A DNA stretch of 11,010 nucleotides from Candidatus Babelota bacterium (GTDB taxonomy: Bacteria; JAGOBX01). The notes beneath the pieces were generated by a model. That model saw only the letters and a program-made list of their open reading frames with translations, was not told where the DNA came from and made no database searches. Made by a program: the position numbers and the translations under genes. Shown here one piece after another: positions 5,626 to 11,010 of this stretch. The stretch covers positions 1-11,010 of the forward strand of contig JAGOBX010000073.1 in NCBI GenBank assembly GCA_017999075.1, in the 5' to 3' direction. Each line of letters starts with the position of its first letter. The stretch's first letter is position 1.

Positions 5626-7926
5626 TTATAATGAAAATAATATGCCGCCGGCCGATAAAATAAATACCGGAAGACCGAGCTGCTTATAATTTGTTTTAAC
5701 TTTATCCCAGAACAATGTCGGCTGTCCCGGTATTTCAATAGTTTCTTCGTTTAAATAAACCGTATTTCCTACAATATCAGAAACGCTTACATACGCAAGA
5801 ATTAATTCAGATTTCAATATTTGAGGATCTCCGATAATTTTTCCATAATATTCATTTGTTTTAGAATTATAAACTAAATCCGCTTGAAACTTTCTGCCTG
5901 TATTGTCTTTATCTATTAATATAACTTTTGCATTTTTAGATAAAGGCGAGTTTGCATCAACTGCTATCAAAGTAACAGTCAAAACAGCCTGATCTCCTTG
6001 AAAATCAGGAGTTATGCGCAAAGATTTCAAAACCGGTTTTGAATTATCATAAATAATAGGTATTTCCTTATATCCGACTCCATCTAAACTTAAAGTAATA
6101 ACATTGCGGCCTCTATCCAAAGTCAGATCACGCGACCATTCACCGTATTTAACATCAAGAATTTCATTATTAAATACTGCCTCGCCCCTCACATTATAAG
6201 TGTGAATCGCCCAATTTGGTATAGTCGAATATACGATGTTATTCAAACAAACAAGCTGCATATCATAATCTACATGTACTGTTTTATAAACTTTATTAAC
6301 ATTTCCTGCTTCATCAACAGTTTCAATCATAATAACATTAGTTCCCTGGTTCATAGGAACATTTGTCCGGAATTCTCCATTTTTATCAGGAATTATAGAA
6401 AATCTGTTGATTGTAATATTTTTCCCTGGTTCTGTAAACCCATGAATTTTTACATATTTTTCATTTGTTATTTCATCATCTATCGGAGATATTATTGTCA
6501 ACCTCGGCGATATCGTATCAATAATAAATGTTCTGTATTCCCCGGAAAAACCGTTAAATCCATTTTTATCTATTGGTATTATCCTCCAAAAATATTTTCC
6601 ATCAAGTAAAGCCGAAGATTTAACTTTAGAATTTTTTACAGTTTCTTCAAAAACAAGTTTATTAAACATTTCATCTTCTGCAATCTGAACAAGATAATAA
6701 TCAGCGCCTTTTAAAGGCTGCCACAATAATTCAGGAACAGAAGTTTTTGAATAAACATTATTTATAGGAGATGATAATAATACTGGTTCCAATAATTTTT
6801 CAGGTTTAGACGGAGCTGCTCCAGGAAAAATATATACACCGTTTCCATTAGGAATTCCAATACGTTCGCTACGGCTCATCAGGTTGCCAGAACCATAATA
6901 CAATTCATATTTTATTGTTCCGTCAATAAGCAGACTTGCTGTTAAAGCTCCGTTAAATTCCATTAACGAATCAAGACATTCAACTTCATTAACAACTTTG
7001 ACAGGCAATCCATCGCGCGTTTTATAATTAATTGAACCACGCAACAGGAGAGCCTTTGAGTATAAGGTATTATTCCTAATATCATATACGCAACGTTTGA
7101 TTTCTATTTCGGAGTTCGATCTTACTGAAATGCTTGATCCGTCTTCAAAAGTTATTACAGCATTAGATAATGCGCCTGTTCTAATTTTGTCTCCGCTATT
7201 CAATATTTTATCTATATTGGCAGATGCTGGTGTCCACATATAATCTTTTGCATTATACAAATCAACTCTGCCTTTAATTTGAACAAGTTTAACTTTCTTT
7301 AAAATTATTGTTTCTACCTGAACATTTATCTTCAACTTTTCCGCAAGTATTTTAACTTTTTCAAATAATTCCGCTGCTACATCTTTATTATTAAGCGCAA
7401 TTTCTTTTTTAATATCATCCAGAGTTTTAATTATCTGAAAATACTCTCTCTGATTTTTTATCATACTGTCTTTTGCAAGCAACTCATTAAATTCATTTTC
7501 AAACTGCCTTAAATCCTTTTCTATTTTCGATTCTTCAACAATTTTTTCTTCAATTACAATTTTTGGAGGTTCTACAATTTTTATTTCCTTTTTAGATTTA
7601 GATTTTGATTTTGATATTTTGGTTTTTGAAGCTGGTTTAACTGAAACTTTTTCGGTTCTTGGGTTTTTCCCTGTTTCCTCGGCCTTCAATTCTCCTTCAG
7701 GAATTTTAATTTTCATTCCTGGAATCAGAACATCAGGATTTTCCAAATTATTATATTTTGAAAGGGAATTCCATTTCAGGGGATCTTTTAAATATTCTTG
7801 AGAAATCGACCATAGTGTATCTCCTGATTTAACAGTTACTTCTTTTAATTTATCTTCCGATACAAGCCCTGATTTACAAATTAAAATTATTATTATAATA
7901 TTTAAAAAATATTTTTTCATAGACAT
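5626..7926 (-). CDS. Secreted LysM-FecR-Ig-like envelope protein
   Basis: This 766-aa protein is the first gene of the minus-strand operon. A signal peptide (MSMKKYFLNIIIII...) is followed by a LysM peptidoglycan-binding domain (about 29-76: VKSGDTLWSISQEYLKDP...VLIPGMKIKIP). Next come a Lys/Ser/Glu linker with KSKSKSK, a helical stretch (about 135-205) and a FecR domain (about 213-305: GDKIRTGALSNAVITFEDGSSISVRSNSEIEI region). A fibronectin-III-like segment follows (about 380-470, ending YFWRIIPIDKNGFNG), then Ig-like/invasin-type repeats (from about 475, with TEPGKNITI, VDEAGNV and a later DRGRNVITLSLDG unit). A hydrophobic C-terminus (LPVFILSAGGILFSL) may be a membrane anchor. ATG 7926 is preferred over TTG 7941 because GGGGG lies 6 nt upstream. 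The protein probably sits in the periplasm bound to peptidoglycan. LysM-FecR-Ig fusions occur in several diderm phyla, without an assigned role. Confidence 0.85.
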   Translation of the reverse strand: MSMKKYFLNIIIIILICKSGLVSEDKLKEVTVKSGDTLWSISQEYLKDPLKWNSLSKYNNLENPDVLIPGMKIKIPEGELKAEETGKNPRTEKVSVKPASKTKISKSKSKSKKEIKIVEPPKIVIEEKIVEESKIEKDLRQFENEFNELLAKDSMIKNQREYFQIIKTLDDIKKEIALNNKDVAAELFEKVKILAEKLKINVQVETIILKKVKLVQIKGRVDLYNAKDYMWTPASANIDKILNSGDKIRTGALSNAVITFEDGSSISVRSNSEIEIKRCVYDIRNNTLYSKALLLRGSINYKTRDGLPVKVVNEVECLDSLMEFNGALTASLLIDGTIKYELYYGSGNLMSRSERIGIPNGNGVYIFPGAAPSKPEKLLEPVLLSSPINNVYSKTSVPELLWQPLKGADYYLVQIAEDEMFNKLVFEETVKNSKVKSSALLDGKYFWRIIPIDKNGFNGFSGEYRTFIIDTISPRLTIISPIDDEITNEKYVKIHGFTEPGKNITINRFSIIPDKNGEFRTNVPMNQGTNVIMIETVDEAGNVNKVYKTVHVDYDMQLVCLNNIVYSTIPNWAIHTYNVRGEAVFNNEILDVKYGEWSRDLTLDRGRNVITLSLDGVGYKEIPIIYDNSKPVLKSLRITPDFQGDQAVLTVTLIAVDANSPLSKNAKVILIDKDNTGRKFQADLVYNSKTNEYYGKIIGDPQILKSELILAYVSVSDIVGNTVYLNEETIEIPGQPTLFWDKVKTNYKQLGLPVFILSAGGILFSL
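7591..7614 (-). repeat. In-frame hexamer tandem repeat (Lys-Ser linker)
   Basis: On the plus strand there are two TTTAGA units followed by two TTTTGA units, 24 bp in all. They encode the Lys-Ser repeat in the linker after the LysM domain. Because the unit is 6 bp, slippage would change linker length without a frameshift. Confidence 0.7.
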
Positions 7927-7932
7927 AGAGTT

Positions 7933-7937
7933 CCCCC
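7933..7937 (-). promoter_or_regulatory. Ribosome binding site of the LysM-FecR gene
   Basis: A GGGGG run lies 6 nt before ATG 7926 and 12 nt before the next in-frame ATG at 7920. This favours 7926. The upstream TTG at 7941 precedes the site and is therefore unlikely. Confidence 0.6.
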
Positions 7938-7953
7938 GCAATTATTTTTTATA

Positions 7954-7981
7954 ATTATAATCTTTATTTTTTGATTGTCAA
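7954..7981 (-). promoter_or_regulatory. Strong sigma-70-type promoter of the minus-strand operon
   Basis: On the minus strand, TTGACA (7976-7981) and TATAAT (7954-7959) both match the housekeeping consensus exactly and are separated by 16 bp. Transcription would begin near 7947, leaving a leader of about 20 nt with its ribosome site just before ATG 7926. It is the best promoter in the window. It probably drives the LysM-FecR gene and the genes behind it, since the gaps down to the MlaD gene are all 51 bp or shorter. Confidence 0.8.
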
Positions 7982-8017
7982 TATAAAAATATTATTGTAT
8001 AAAAAAAACTTTATTGC

Positions 8018-8069
8018 TTTTTTCAAACTTTTGAAATAAATTATTTTGAAAAAATATTTTTTTCAAAAT
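8018..8069. repeat. Cluster of TTTTGAAA/TTTCAAAA half-sites with a 12-bp-arm palindrome
   Basis: ATTTTGAAAAAA (8043-8054) and TTTTTTCAAAAT (8058-8069) form a perfect inverted repeat with 12-bp arms around TAT. Just before it, TTTCAAA (8021-8027) and TTTGAAA (8030-8036) form a second inverted pair with a 2-bp gap. TTTTTTCAAA occurs at 8018 and again at 8058. The cluster lies in the divergent region, ending 26 bp before the solute-binding gene's ATG. It could be an operator for a dimeric regulator or an RNA hairpin in the leader. Its low GC makes a normal terminator unlikely. Confidence 0.6.
8031..8060 (+). promoter_or_regulatory. Possible promoter of the tandem solute-binding gene
   Basis: TTGAAA (8031-8036, five of six consensus bases) is followed 18 bp later by TATTTT (8055-8060, four of six), which falls in the centre of the palindrome. 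An alternative is TTGCTT 8014-8019 with TAAATT 8037-8042 (17 bp). Neither is strong. If the first is right, a protein on the palindrome would block the -10. Confidence 0.3.
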
Positions 8070-8095
8070 TTTTCGTGATATCGGGATATAATAAT

Positions 8096-9733
8096 ATGAA
8101 ACATAAAATTTTAATTTTGATTTTATCTTGTTTATTTATAAACTTTACATCAGGATTAATTTCCGCAGCTTCTCAGGAAAATGCACAATCAAATAAAATA
8201 GACACATCAGGAATCGATAAAATCATCATTGTTTCTGAATGCTGGGAAAAATGGACTAATGAAGACAGCACCGGTTTAGTATTTGATTTGGCTGACATTA
8301 TTTTCAATTCTGCAGGCATTAAATACGAAATTCTTTATACTAACTATGATGACGCAATATCATCAGTTCAAAATTTAAAAGCAGATATAGCAATCGGTCT
8401 TTATGAAAATGAATATCCAAATTTAATTTATCCCAAATGGAGTTTTGATAATGATAATATATCAGCAATGTTTTTAAAAAATAAAAATATCAAATGGAAA
8501 CATGAACAAACACTAAAAAATAAAAAATGCGGATTTATTCAAGGATACAGTTTGGATAAATATATTCAGGTTCCTGTTCAGCAATTTGAACTTGATACCA
8601 GAACAGAACTTTTAAAAATGCTTATTTCCGGAAAAATTGATTTTATACTTGACGCATCTGATGAATTAGAAAAAATTTCTTTTTCTGAAGGAGTTAAAAA
8701 AGAAGATTTTATTATTAAAACCGTAAAAAATATTAAAGTATTCTGGGCATTTCAAAATAGTAAACGTGGTTCAAAACTTCAAAATATCTGGGATCAAAAT
8801 TATAAAGAATTATTTTTTTCAGGCAGATTAAAACCGATTCACGAAAAATGGTTCAATAAAAAAAATGATGGTTCAGAAGATGTTCAGGATGCATCAAACC
8901 CAAACATTGTTTCTGAGGTTAATAATTCTGCAGCCAACTCTTCTGAAGAAGTAAAAGGAAAATCAGAAAAAACACAAAATGATCTCCGTTTTTCAAATAA
9001 AAATAATTCATCGGAAAATGTCAAATTCGAAATAATACCTAATACTGATACTACCGGTATTGAAAAGGTGTTAATAATGTCAGAATCGTGGAAAAACTGG
9101 ACTAATACAGACAGCACTGGTTTGGTTTTCGATCTTGTTAATTCAATTTTTTCAACTTATGGAATTGATGTTGAAATCAATTATGTTCCTTATGATGTAT
9201 CTGTAAAAAATCTTATCGAAAAAAAAACTGATATTGCTGTTGGCGTGTACGAAAATGAAATAGAAAACATCATATATCCCAAATGGAATTTTACTATAGA
9301 CAACATAAGCGCGGTTTGTCTTAAAAACACCAATACTAAATGGAATGGCGAAAAAAATATTGAAAATAAAAAATGCGGATATATAAAAGGCTACAATTAC
9401 GATAAATACTTTTCAGTTTCAATTTTACCTGTTGAAAAAGAAACAAGAGCCGAACTTATGTCAGCTTTAGATAACCATGAAATAGATTTTTTCCTGGATA
9501 CGGTAATTGAGATAGATGATTATTTTAATTCAAATAATATTGTTAAAAACAATTATGAAATAAAACATCTTAAAAACCTAAAAATATATTTTGGTTTTCA
9601 AAATTCTAAAAAAGGAATAAAACTTAAAGATCACTGGGATTTGATGTTCAAAAATTATTTTTACAATGGTTATTTTAAAAAATTTTATGAAAAATGGCAA
9701 AAGGATTATAATTTCAAAATTTTACAGCAATAA
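8096..9733 (+). CDS. Secreted protein with two tandem family 3 solute-binding-like domains
   Basis: This 545-aa protein has an N-terminal signal peptide (KHKILILILSCLFINFTSG, cleavage probably near SAAS). Two homologous domains follow at about residues 37-256 and 320-540, separated by a Ser/Asn/Glu/Lys-rich linker. Each follows the periplasmic amino-acid-binding (SBP_bac_3) layout: a first strand, DSTGLVFDL (the 'G..~dl' motif), YENE then YPKW, NISA, NKKCG, TR-E-L then IDF-LD, and FQNSK near the end. Over the first 79 aligned residues I count 44 identical, without gaps. The usual 't.eR...v.FS.P' arginine that holds amino-acid ligands is not evident in either copy. No permease or ATPase gene is near, so it may be an orphan receptor or a sensor component. 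ATG 8096 is chosen over GTG 8075 because it begins a normal signal peptide; GGGA lies 9 nt upstream. The ligand is unknown. Confidence 0.8.
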   Translation: MKHKILILILSCLFINFTSGLISAASQENAQSNKIDTSGIDKIIIVSECWEKWTNEDSTGLVFDLADIIFNSAGIKYEILYTNYDDAISSVQNLKADIAIGLYENEYPNLIYPKWSFDNDNISAMFLKNKNIKWKHEQTLKNKKCGFIQGYSLDKYIQVPVQQFELDTRTELLKMLISGKIDFILDASDELEKISFSEGVKKEDFIIKTVKNIKVFWAFQNSKRGSKLQNIWDQNYKELFFSGRLKPIHEKWFNKKNDGSEDVQDASNPNIVSEVNNSAANSSEEVKGKSEKTQNDLRFSNKNNSSENVKFEIIPNTDTTGIEKVLIMSESWKNWTNTDSTGLVFDLVNSIFSTYGIDVEINYVPYDVSVKNLIEKKTDIAVGVYENEIENIIYPKWNFTIDNISAVCLKNTNTKWNGEKNIENKKCGYIKGYNYDKYFSVSILPVEKETRAELMSALDNHEIDFFLDTVIEIDDYFNSNNIVKNNYEIKHLKNLKIYFGFQNSKKGIKLKDHWDLMFKNYFYNGYFKKFYEKWQKDYNFKILQQ

Positions 9734-9799
9734 ATTTTATTTTAAAATCTTCAACATATTTATTTATAATATCTATTTAGATTTGAACCGGATATATTT

Positions 9800-9827
9800 C
9801 TGACATTATTTAAAAATATTATGTAAT
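9800..9827 (+). promoter_or_regulatory. Promoter of the EamA-lipoprotein operon
   Basis: CTGACA (9800-9805) and TGTAAT (9822-9827), with a 16-bp spacer, match 10 of 12 consensus bases. Transcription would start near 9834, giving a leader of about 30 nt that contains AGGAGA. The rest of the 131-bp gap is plain AT-rich sequence with no GC-containing terminator after the upstream stop. Confidence 0.55.
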
Positions 9828-9853
9828 TATTATTTATATTCAAAAAAAGCATC

Positions 9854-9859
9854 AGGAGA
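9854..9859 (+). promoter_or_regulatory. Ribosome binding site of the EamA gene
   Basis: AGGAGA lies 5 nt before ATG 9865 and fixes that start. Confidence 0.7.
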
Positions 9860-9864
9860 AAATA

Positions 9865-10302
9865 ATGCTATATGCTAATAAAGGAATAATGTTTGCATTT
9901 TCAGCAATGATAATCTGGGGGTTTTGCCCAATTTTGGTGAAATTGGGAGTTAAAAGCATTTCTTCTATTAGCGCATTTGAAATTCGCACTATAGGCGTAA
10001 TATTTTTTTTTCTCATATTCAGTATGGTTTCAGGACGCATAGTATCATATCCGGCTTTAGTAAGCAATAATTTTAAAACAACATTATATCTTTTTCTTGA
10101 GGGATTTCTTGGCGCATTTTTTGGACAAATCATGTATTATACCGCTCAAAAATATTGGGATGCTTCCAAAACAGTTGTTGTTGTATCTGCTTTTCCTGTA
10201 GTCACGCTCATACTCGCTTCTATAATTTTAAAAGAACCTATTACTATAAAAAAAACTTTCGGAATAATACTGGTTTTAACAGGATTTTATTTTATAAAAT
10301 AA
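9865..10302 (+). CDS. Small EamA/DMT-superfamily transporter (single EamA unit)
   Basis: This 145-aa hydrophobic protein contains one EamA repeat. Five membrane helices can be placed at about residues 6-24, 39-55, 72-95, 101-122 and 130-144. Family features are IIWGFCPILVKLG (16-28), the AFEIRT segment (37-42), and TVVVVSAFPVVTLILASIILKEP (103-125), which ends in the conserved Glu-Pro of EamA proteins, then a final GIILVLTGFYFIK. Full-length EamA transporters have two such units in about 300 aa; about 140-aa single-unit members are a known group and presumably dimerise. ATG 9865 has AGGAGA 5 nt upstream, and a promoter of 10/12 consensus bases precedes it. The lipoprotein gene follows after 18 bp, so the two form an operon. 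The substrate is unknown: family members export amino acids, metabolites or drugs. Confidence 0.85.
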   Translation: MLYANKGIMFAFSAMIIWGFCPILVKLGVKSISSISAFEIRTIGVIFFFLIFSMVSGRIVSYPALVSNNFKTTLYLFLEGFLGAFFGQIMYYTAQKYWDASKTVVVVSAFPVVTLILASIILKEPITIKKTFGIILVLTGFYFIK

Positions 10303-10307
10303 ACTAC

Positions 10308-10312
10308 GGAGA
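10308..10312 (+). promoter_or_regulatory. Ribosome binding site choosing between two ATGs
   Basis: GGAGA lies 8 nt before ATG 10321 but only 3 nt before the out-of-frame ATG at 10316. The spacing supports 10321, which also gives the protein with a signal sequence. Confidence 0.6.
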
Positions 10313-10320
10313 ATAATGAA

Positions 10321-10887
10321 ATGTCAAAAACAAAAATTTATATTATTATTTTGTCAGTTATATTCTTGTCAAACTGCACGACGTCACGTCATTCTTTAAA
10401 ATATTCCGATAACTTTTCTATTCAATCCTCTCCTGTAAAAATAAAATATAAAATTAAACCCGGCGAAAATATTGAAGGGAAATTTGTTATAAGCAGATGG
10501 TTTTGGCTTTTCAGATCTCCTGCTACAATAAATATTGCAGATAATATATATGCGATCGAACCTGATAAATCCTCATCTCAATCCATTTTTGATAATGCCG
10601 GAGTTATAAACACTATTTCTCCTGTTCCAATTATTGTATCACTTGTAAAACCTATTTCCGACTGGTTTAAAAACGACAATCTCATAAACACTGCAAAGGC
10701 TGCTGCTGTATATGAAGCTTGCGAACAAAATAATTACAATATTATTTTAACACCGGTTTACGAATGTAAAATTACAAGTTTCCTTTTTTATAAAAGGATA
10801 AAAGTAGTTGTAAAAGGAAAAGGAGCTCATATTTCTGAAATAATAGTTGATGATGAAAACCTTTCAAACACAAATCCAAAACAGTAA
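10321..10887 (+). CDS. Probable lipoprotein of unknown function
   Basis: This 188-aa protein begins with a typical export signal, a short basic start followed by IYIIILSVIFLSNC. The Cys at residue 19 suggests lipoprotein processing. The residue before the Cys is Asn rather than the usual Gly/Ala/Ser, so the lipobox is relaxed. The mature part has KIKYKIKPGENIEGKF (40-55), an aromatic RWFWLFR stretch (59-65), and a C-terminal region with TAKAAAVYEACEQNNYNIILT (124-144) leading to KRIKVVVKGKGAHISEI (158-174). The last part recalls a common lipoprotein layout in which an Ala-rich helix precedes a strand giving 'D.i..P.y' and a final 'v.V.G.ga.i', but I cannot name the family. It is the second gene of an operon with the EamA transporter, 18 bp downstream and with its own ribosome site. 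Confidence 0.75.
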   Translation: MSKTKIYIIILSVIFLSNCTTSRHSLKYSDNFSIQSSPVKIKYKIKPGENIEGKFVISRWFWLFRSPATINIADNIYAIEPDKSSSQSIFDNAGVINTISPVPIIVSLVKPISDWFKNDNLINTAKAAAVYEACEQNNYNIILTPVYECKITSFLFYKRIKVVVKGKGAHISEIIVDDENLSNTNPKQ

Positions 10888-10923
10888 ACCGAAAAATCGA
10901 GATTATTTTTTTATTTCTTAATA

Positions 10924-10950
10924 ATATTATAATTTATTTAATTATAATAT
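10924..10950. repeat. AT-only inverted repeat, 11-bp arms
   Basis: ATATTATAATT (10924-10934) and AATTATAATAT (10940-10950) are perfect inverted arms around TATTT. The sequence is entirely A/T, so it is not a classical terminator. It lies 36 bp after the lipoprotein stop and could be a cruciform, an operator or a two-way -10 region. Confidence 0.45.
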
Positions 10951-10952
10951 AA
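10938..10952 (+). repeat. AT-rich 15-mer TTAATTATAATATAA, copy 3
   Basis: This is an exact copy of the 15-mer found twice before the methyltransferase gene, about 9 kb away and in the same orientation. It overlaps the right arm of the inverted repeat here and again carries a TATAAT hexamer (10943-10948). Confidence 0.45.
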
Positions 10953-10972
10953 ATATTCGGGTTGAATATTCG
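10952..10972. repeat. Pair of AATATTCG direct repeats
   Basis: AATATTCG occurs at 10952-10959 and 10965-10972, 13 bp apart start to start, just after the third 15-mer copy and before a possible gene start. It may be an operator or chance. Confidence 0.3.
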
Positions 10973-10977
10973 TTAAT

Positions 10978-11010
10978 ATGAACATCAATTTTTTTATTAT
11001 CATTTATAAG
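10978..11010 (+). CDS. Possible first codons of a gene running off the right edge
   Basis: ATG 10978 opens a frame with no stop to the window end (11 codons, MNINFFIIIYK), with the hydrophobic look of a signal sequence or membrane helix. A TATAAT lies 30 bp upstream, but there is no clear ribosome site. In sequence this AT-rich, an 11-codon open frame is weak evidence. Confidence 0.2.
   Translation, partial: MNINFFIIIYK

Noticed and set aside
6202-6609. A 135-codon plus-strand open frame inside the LysM-FecR gene
   Set aside because: Its Ile/Tyr/Cys-rich translation has no recognisable domain, and it sits opposite the Ig-like region of a clear coding sequence.
8087-8092. TATAAT just before the solute-binding gene
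   Set aside because: It ends 3 bp before ATG 8096, so it cannot be the -10 for that start.
8096-8140. Lipoprotein reading of the solute-binding protein (Cys in ILSC)
   Set aside because: The Cys would come at residue 12, after too short a hydrophobic core, and a normal cleavage site follows further on near SAAS.
9734-9750. ATTTTA/TAAAAT hairpin after the solute-binding gene
   Set aside because: A 6-bp all-AT stem is expected by chance in this composition and lacks the GC needed for a terminator.
9852-10133. Minus-strand open frame opposite the EamA gene
   Set aside because: The plus-strand EamA gene has a promoter, ribosome site and family motifs; this is its antisense shadow.

Overview
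This is an AT-rich chromosomal window (I estimate 70-75% A+T by eye) from a bacterium using the standard code: stops are TAA or TGA, and TGA is never read as Trp. An MCE/MlaD protein, a signal-peptide LysM-FecR protein and a probable lipoprotein point to a diderm (Gram-negative type) envelope. The lineage cannot be fixed. A spirochaete-like or candidate-phylum bacterium would fit the LysM-FecR-Ig architecture, but that is inference. I see no rRNA, tRNA, CRISPR array, insertion sequence, phage gene or origin. No gene-free stretch exceeds 300 bases; the longest gaps are about 159 bp (1728-1886) and 169 bp (7927-8095).

Left block (+ strand, 1-2684). The C-terminal part of a family 2 glycosyltransferase resembling dolichyl-phosphate-mannose synthase is followed 9 bp later by a multipass GT-C type membrane glycosyltransferase. 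This pair fits a scheme in which one makes a polyprenyl-phosphate sugar and the other transfers it outside the membrane. A class I SAM-dependent methyltransferase with a TTG start follows, behind its own AT-rich leader.

Central block (- strand, 7926 down to 2689). Six genes are closely packed behind one strong promoter (TTGACA-16 bp-TATAAT). In transcription order they are: a large LysM-FecR-Ig-like envelope protein; a 98-aa single-pass membrane protein; a 120-aa protein resembling the N-terminal domain that usually precedes HD-GYP domains; an HDOD protein; a small cupin; and an MlaD/MCE protein. The layout suggests an envelope-sensing or envelope-maintenance operon with a cytoplasmic HDOD signalling pair. 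The function is not known. The last gene converges on the methyltransferase with only 4 bp between stop codons.

Right block (+ strand, 8096-end). Divergent from the central operon is a secreted protein made of two tandem, clearly duplicated family 3 solute-binding-like domains. Its upstream region carries a striking set of TTTTGAAA/TTTCAAAA half-sites, including a perfect 12-bp-arm palindrome. Next comes a two-gene operon of a small EamA-type transporter and a probable lipoprotein, with a good promoter. The right edge holds AT-rich palindromic sequence and possibly the first codons of another gene.

Most of the window is ordinary chromosomal gene content. The points most worth following are the duplicated solute-binding protein with its palindromic upstream region, and the LysM-FecR/HDOD operon. 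I found no convincing evidence of a wholly new system.
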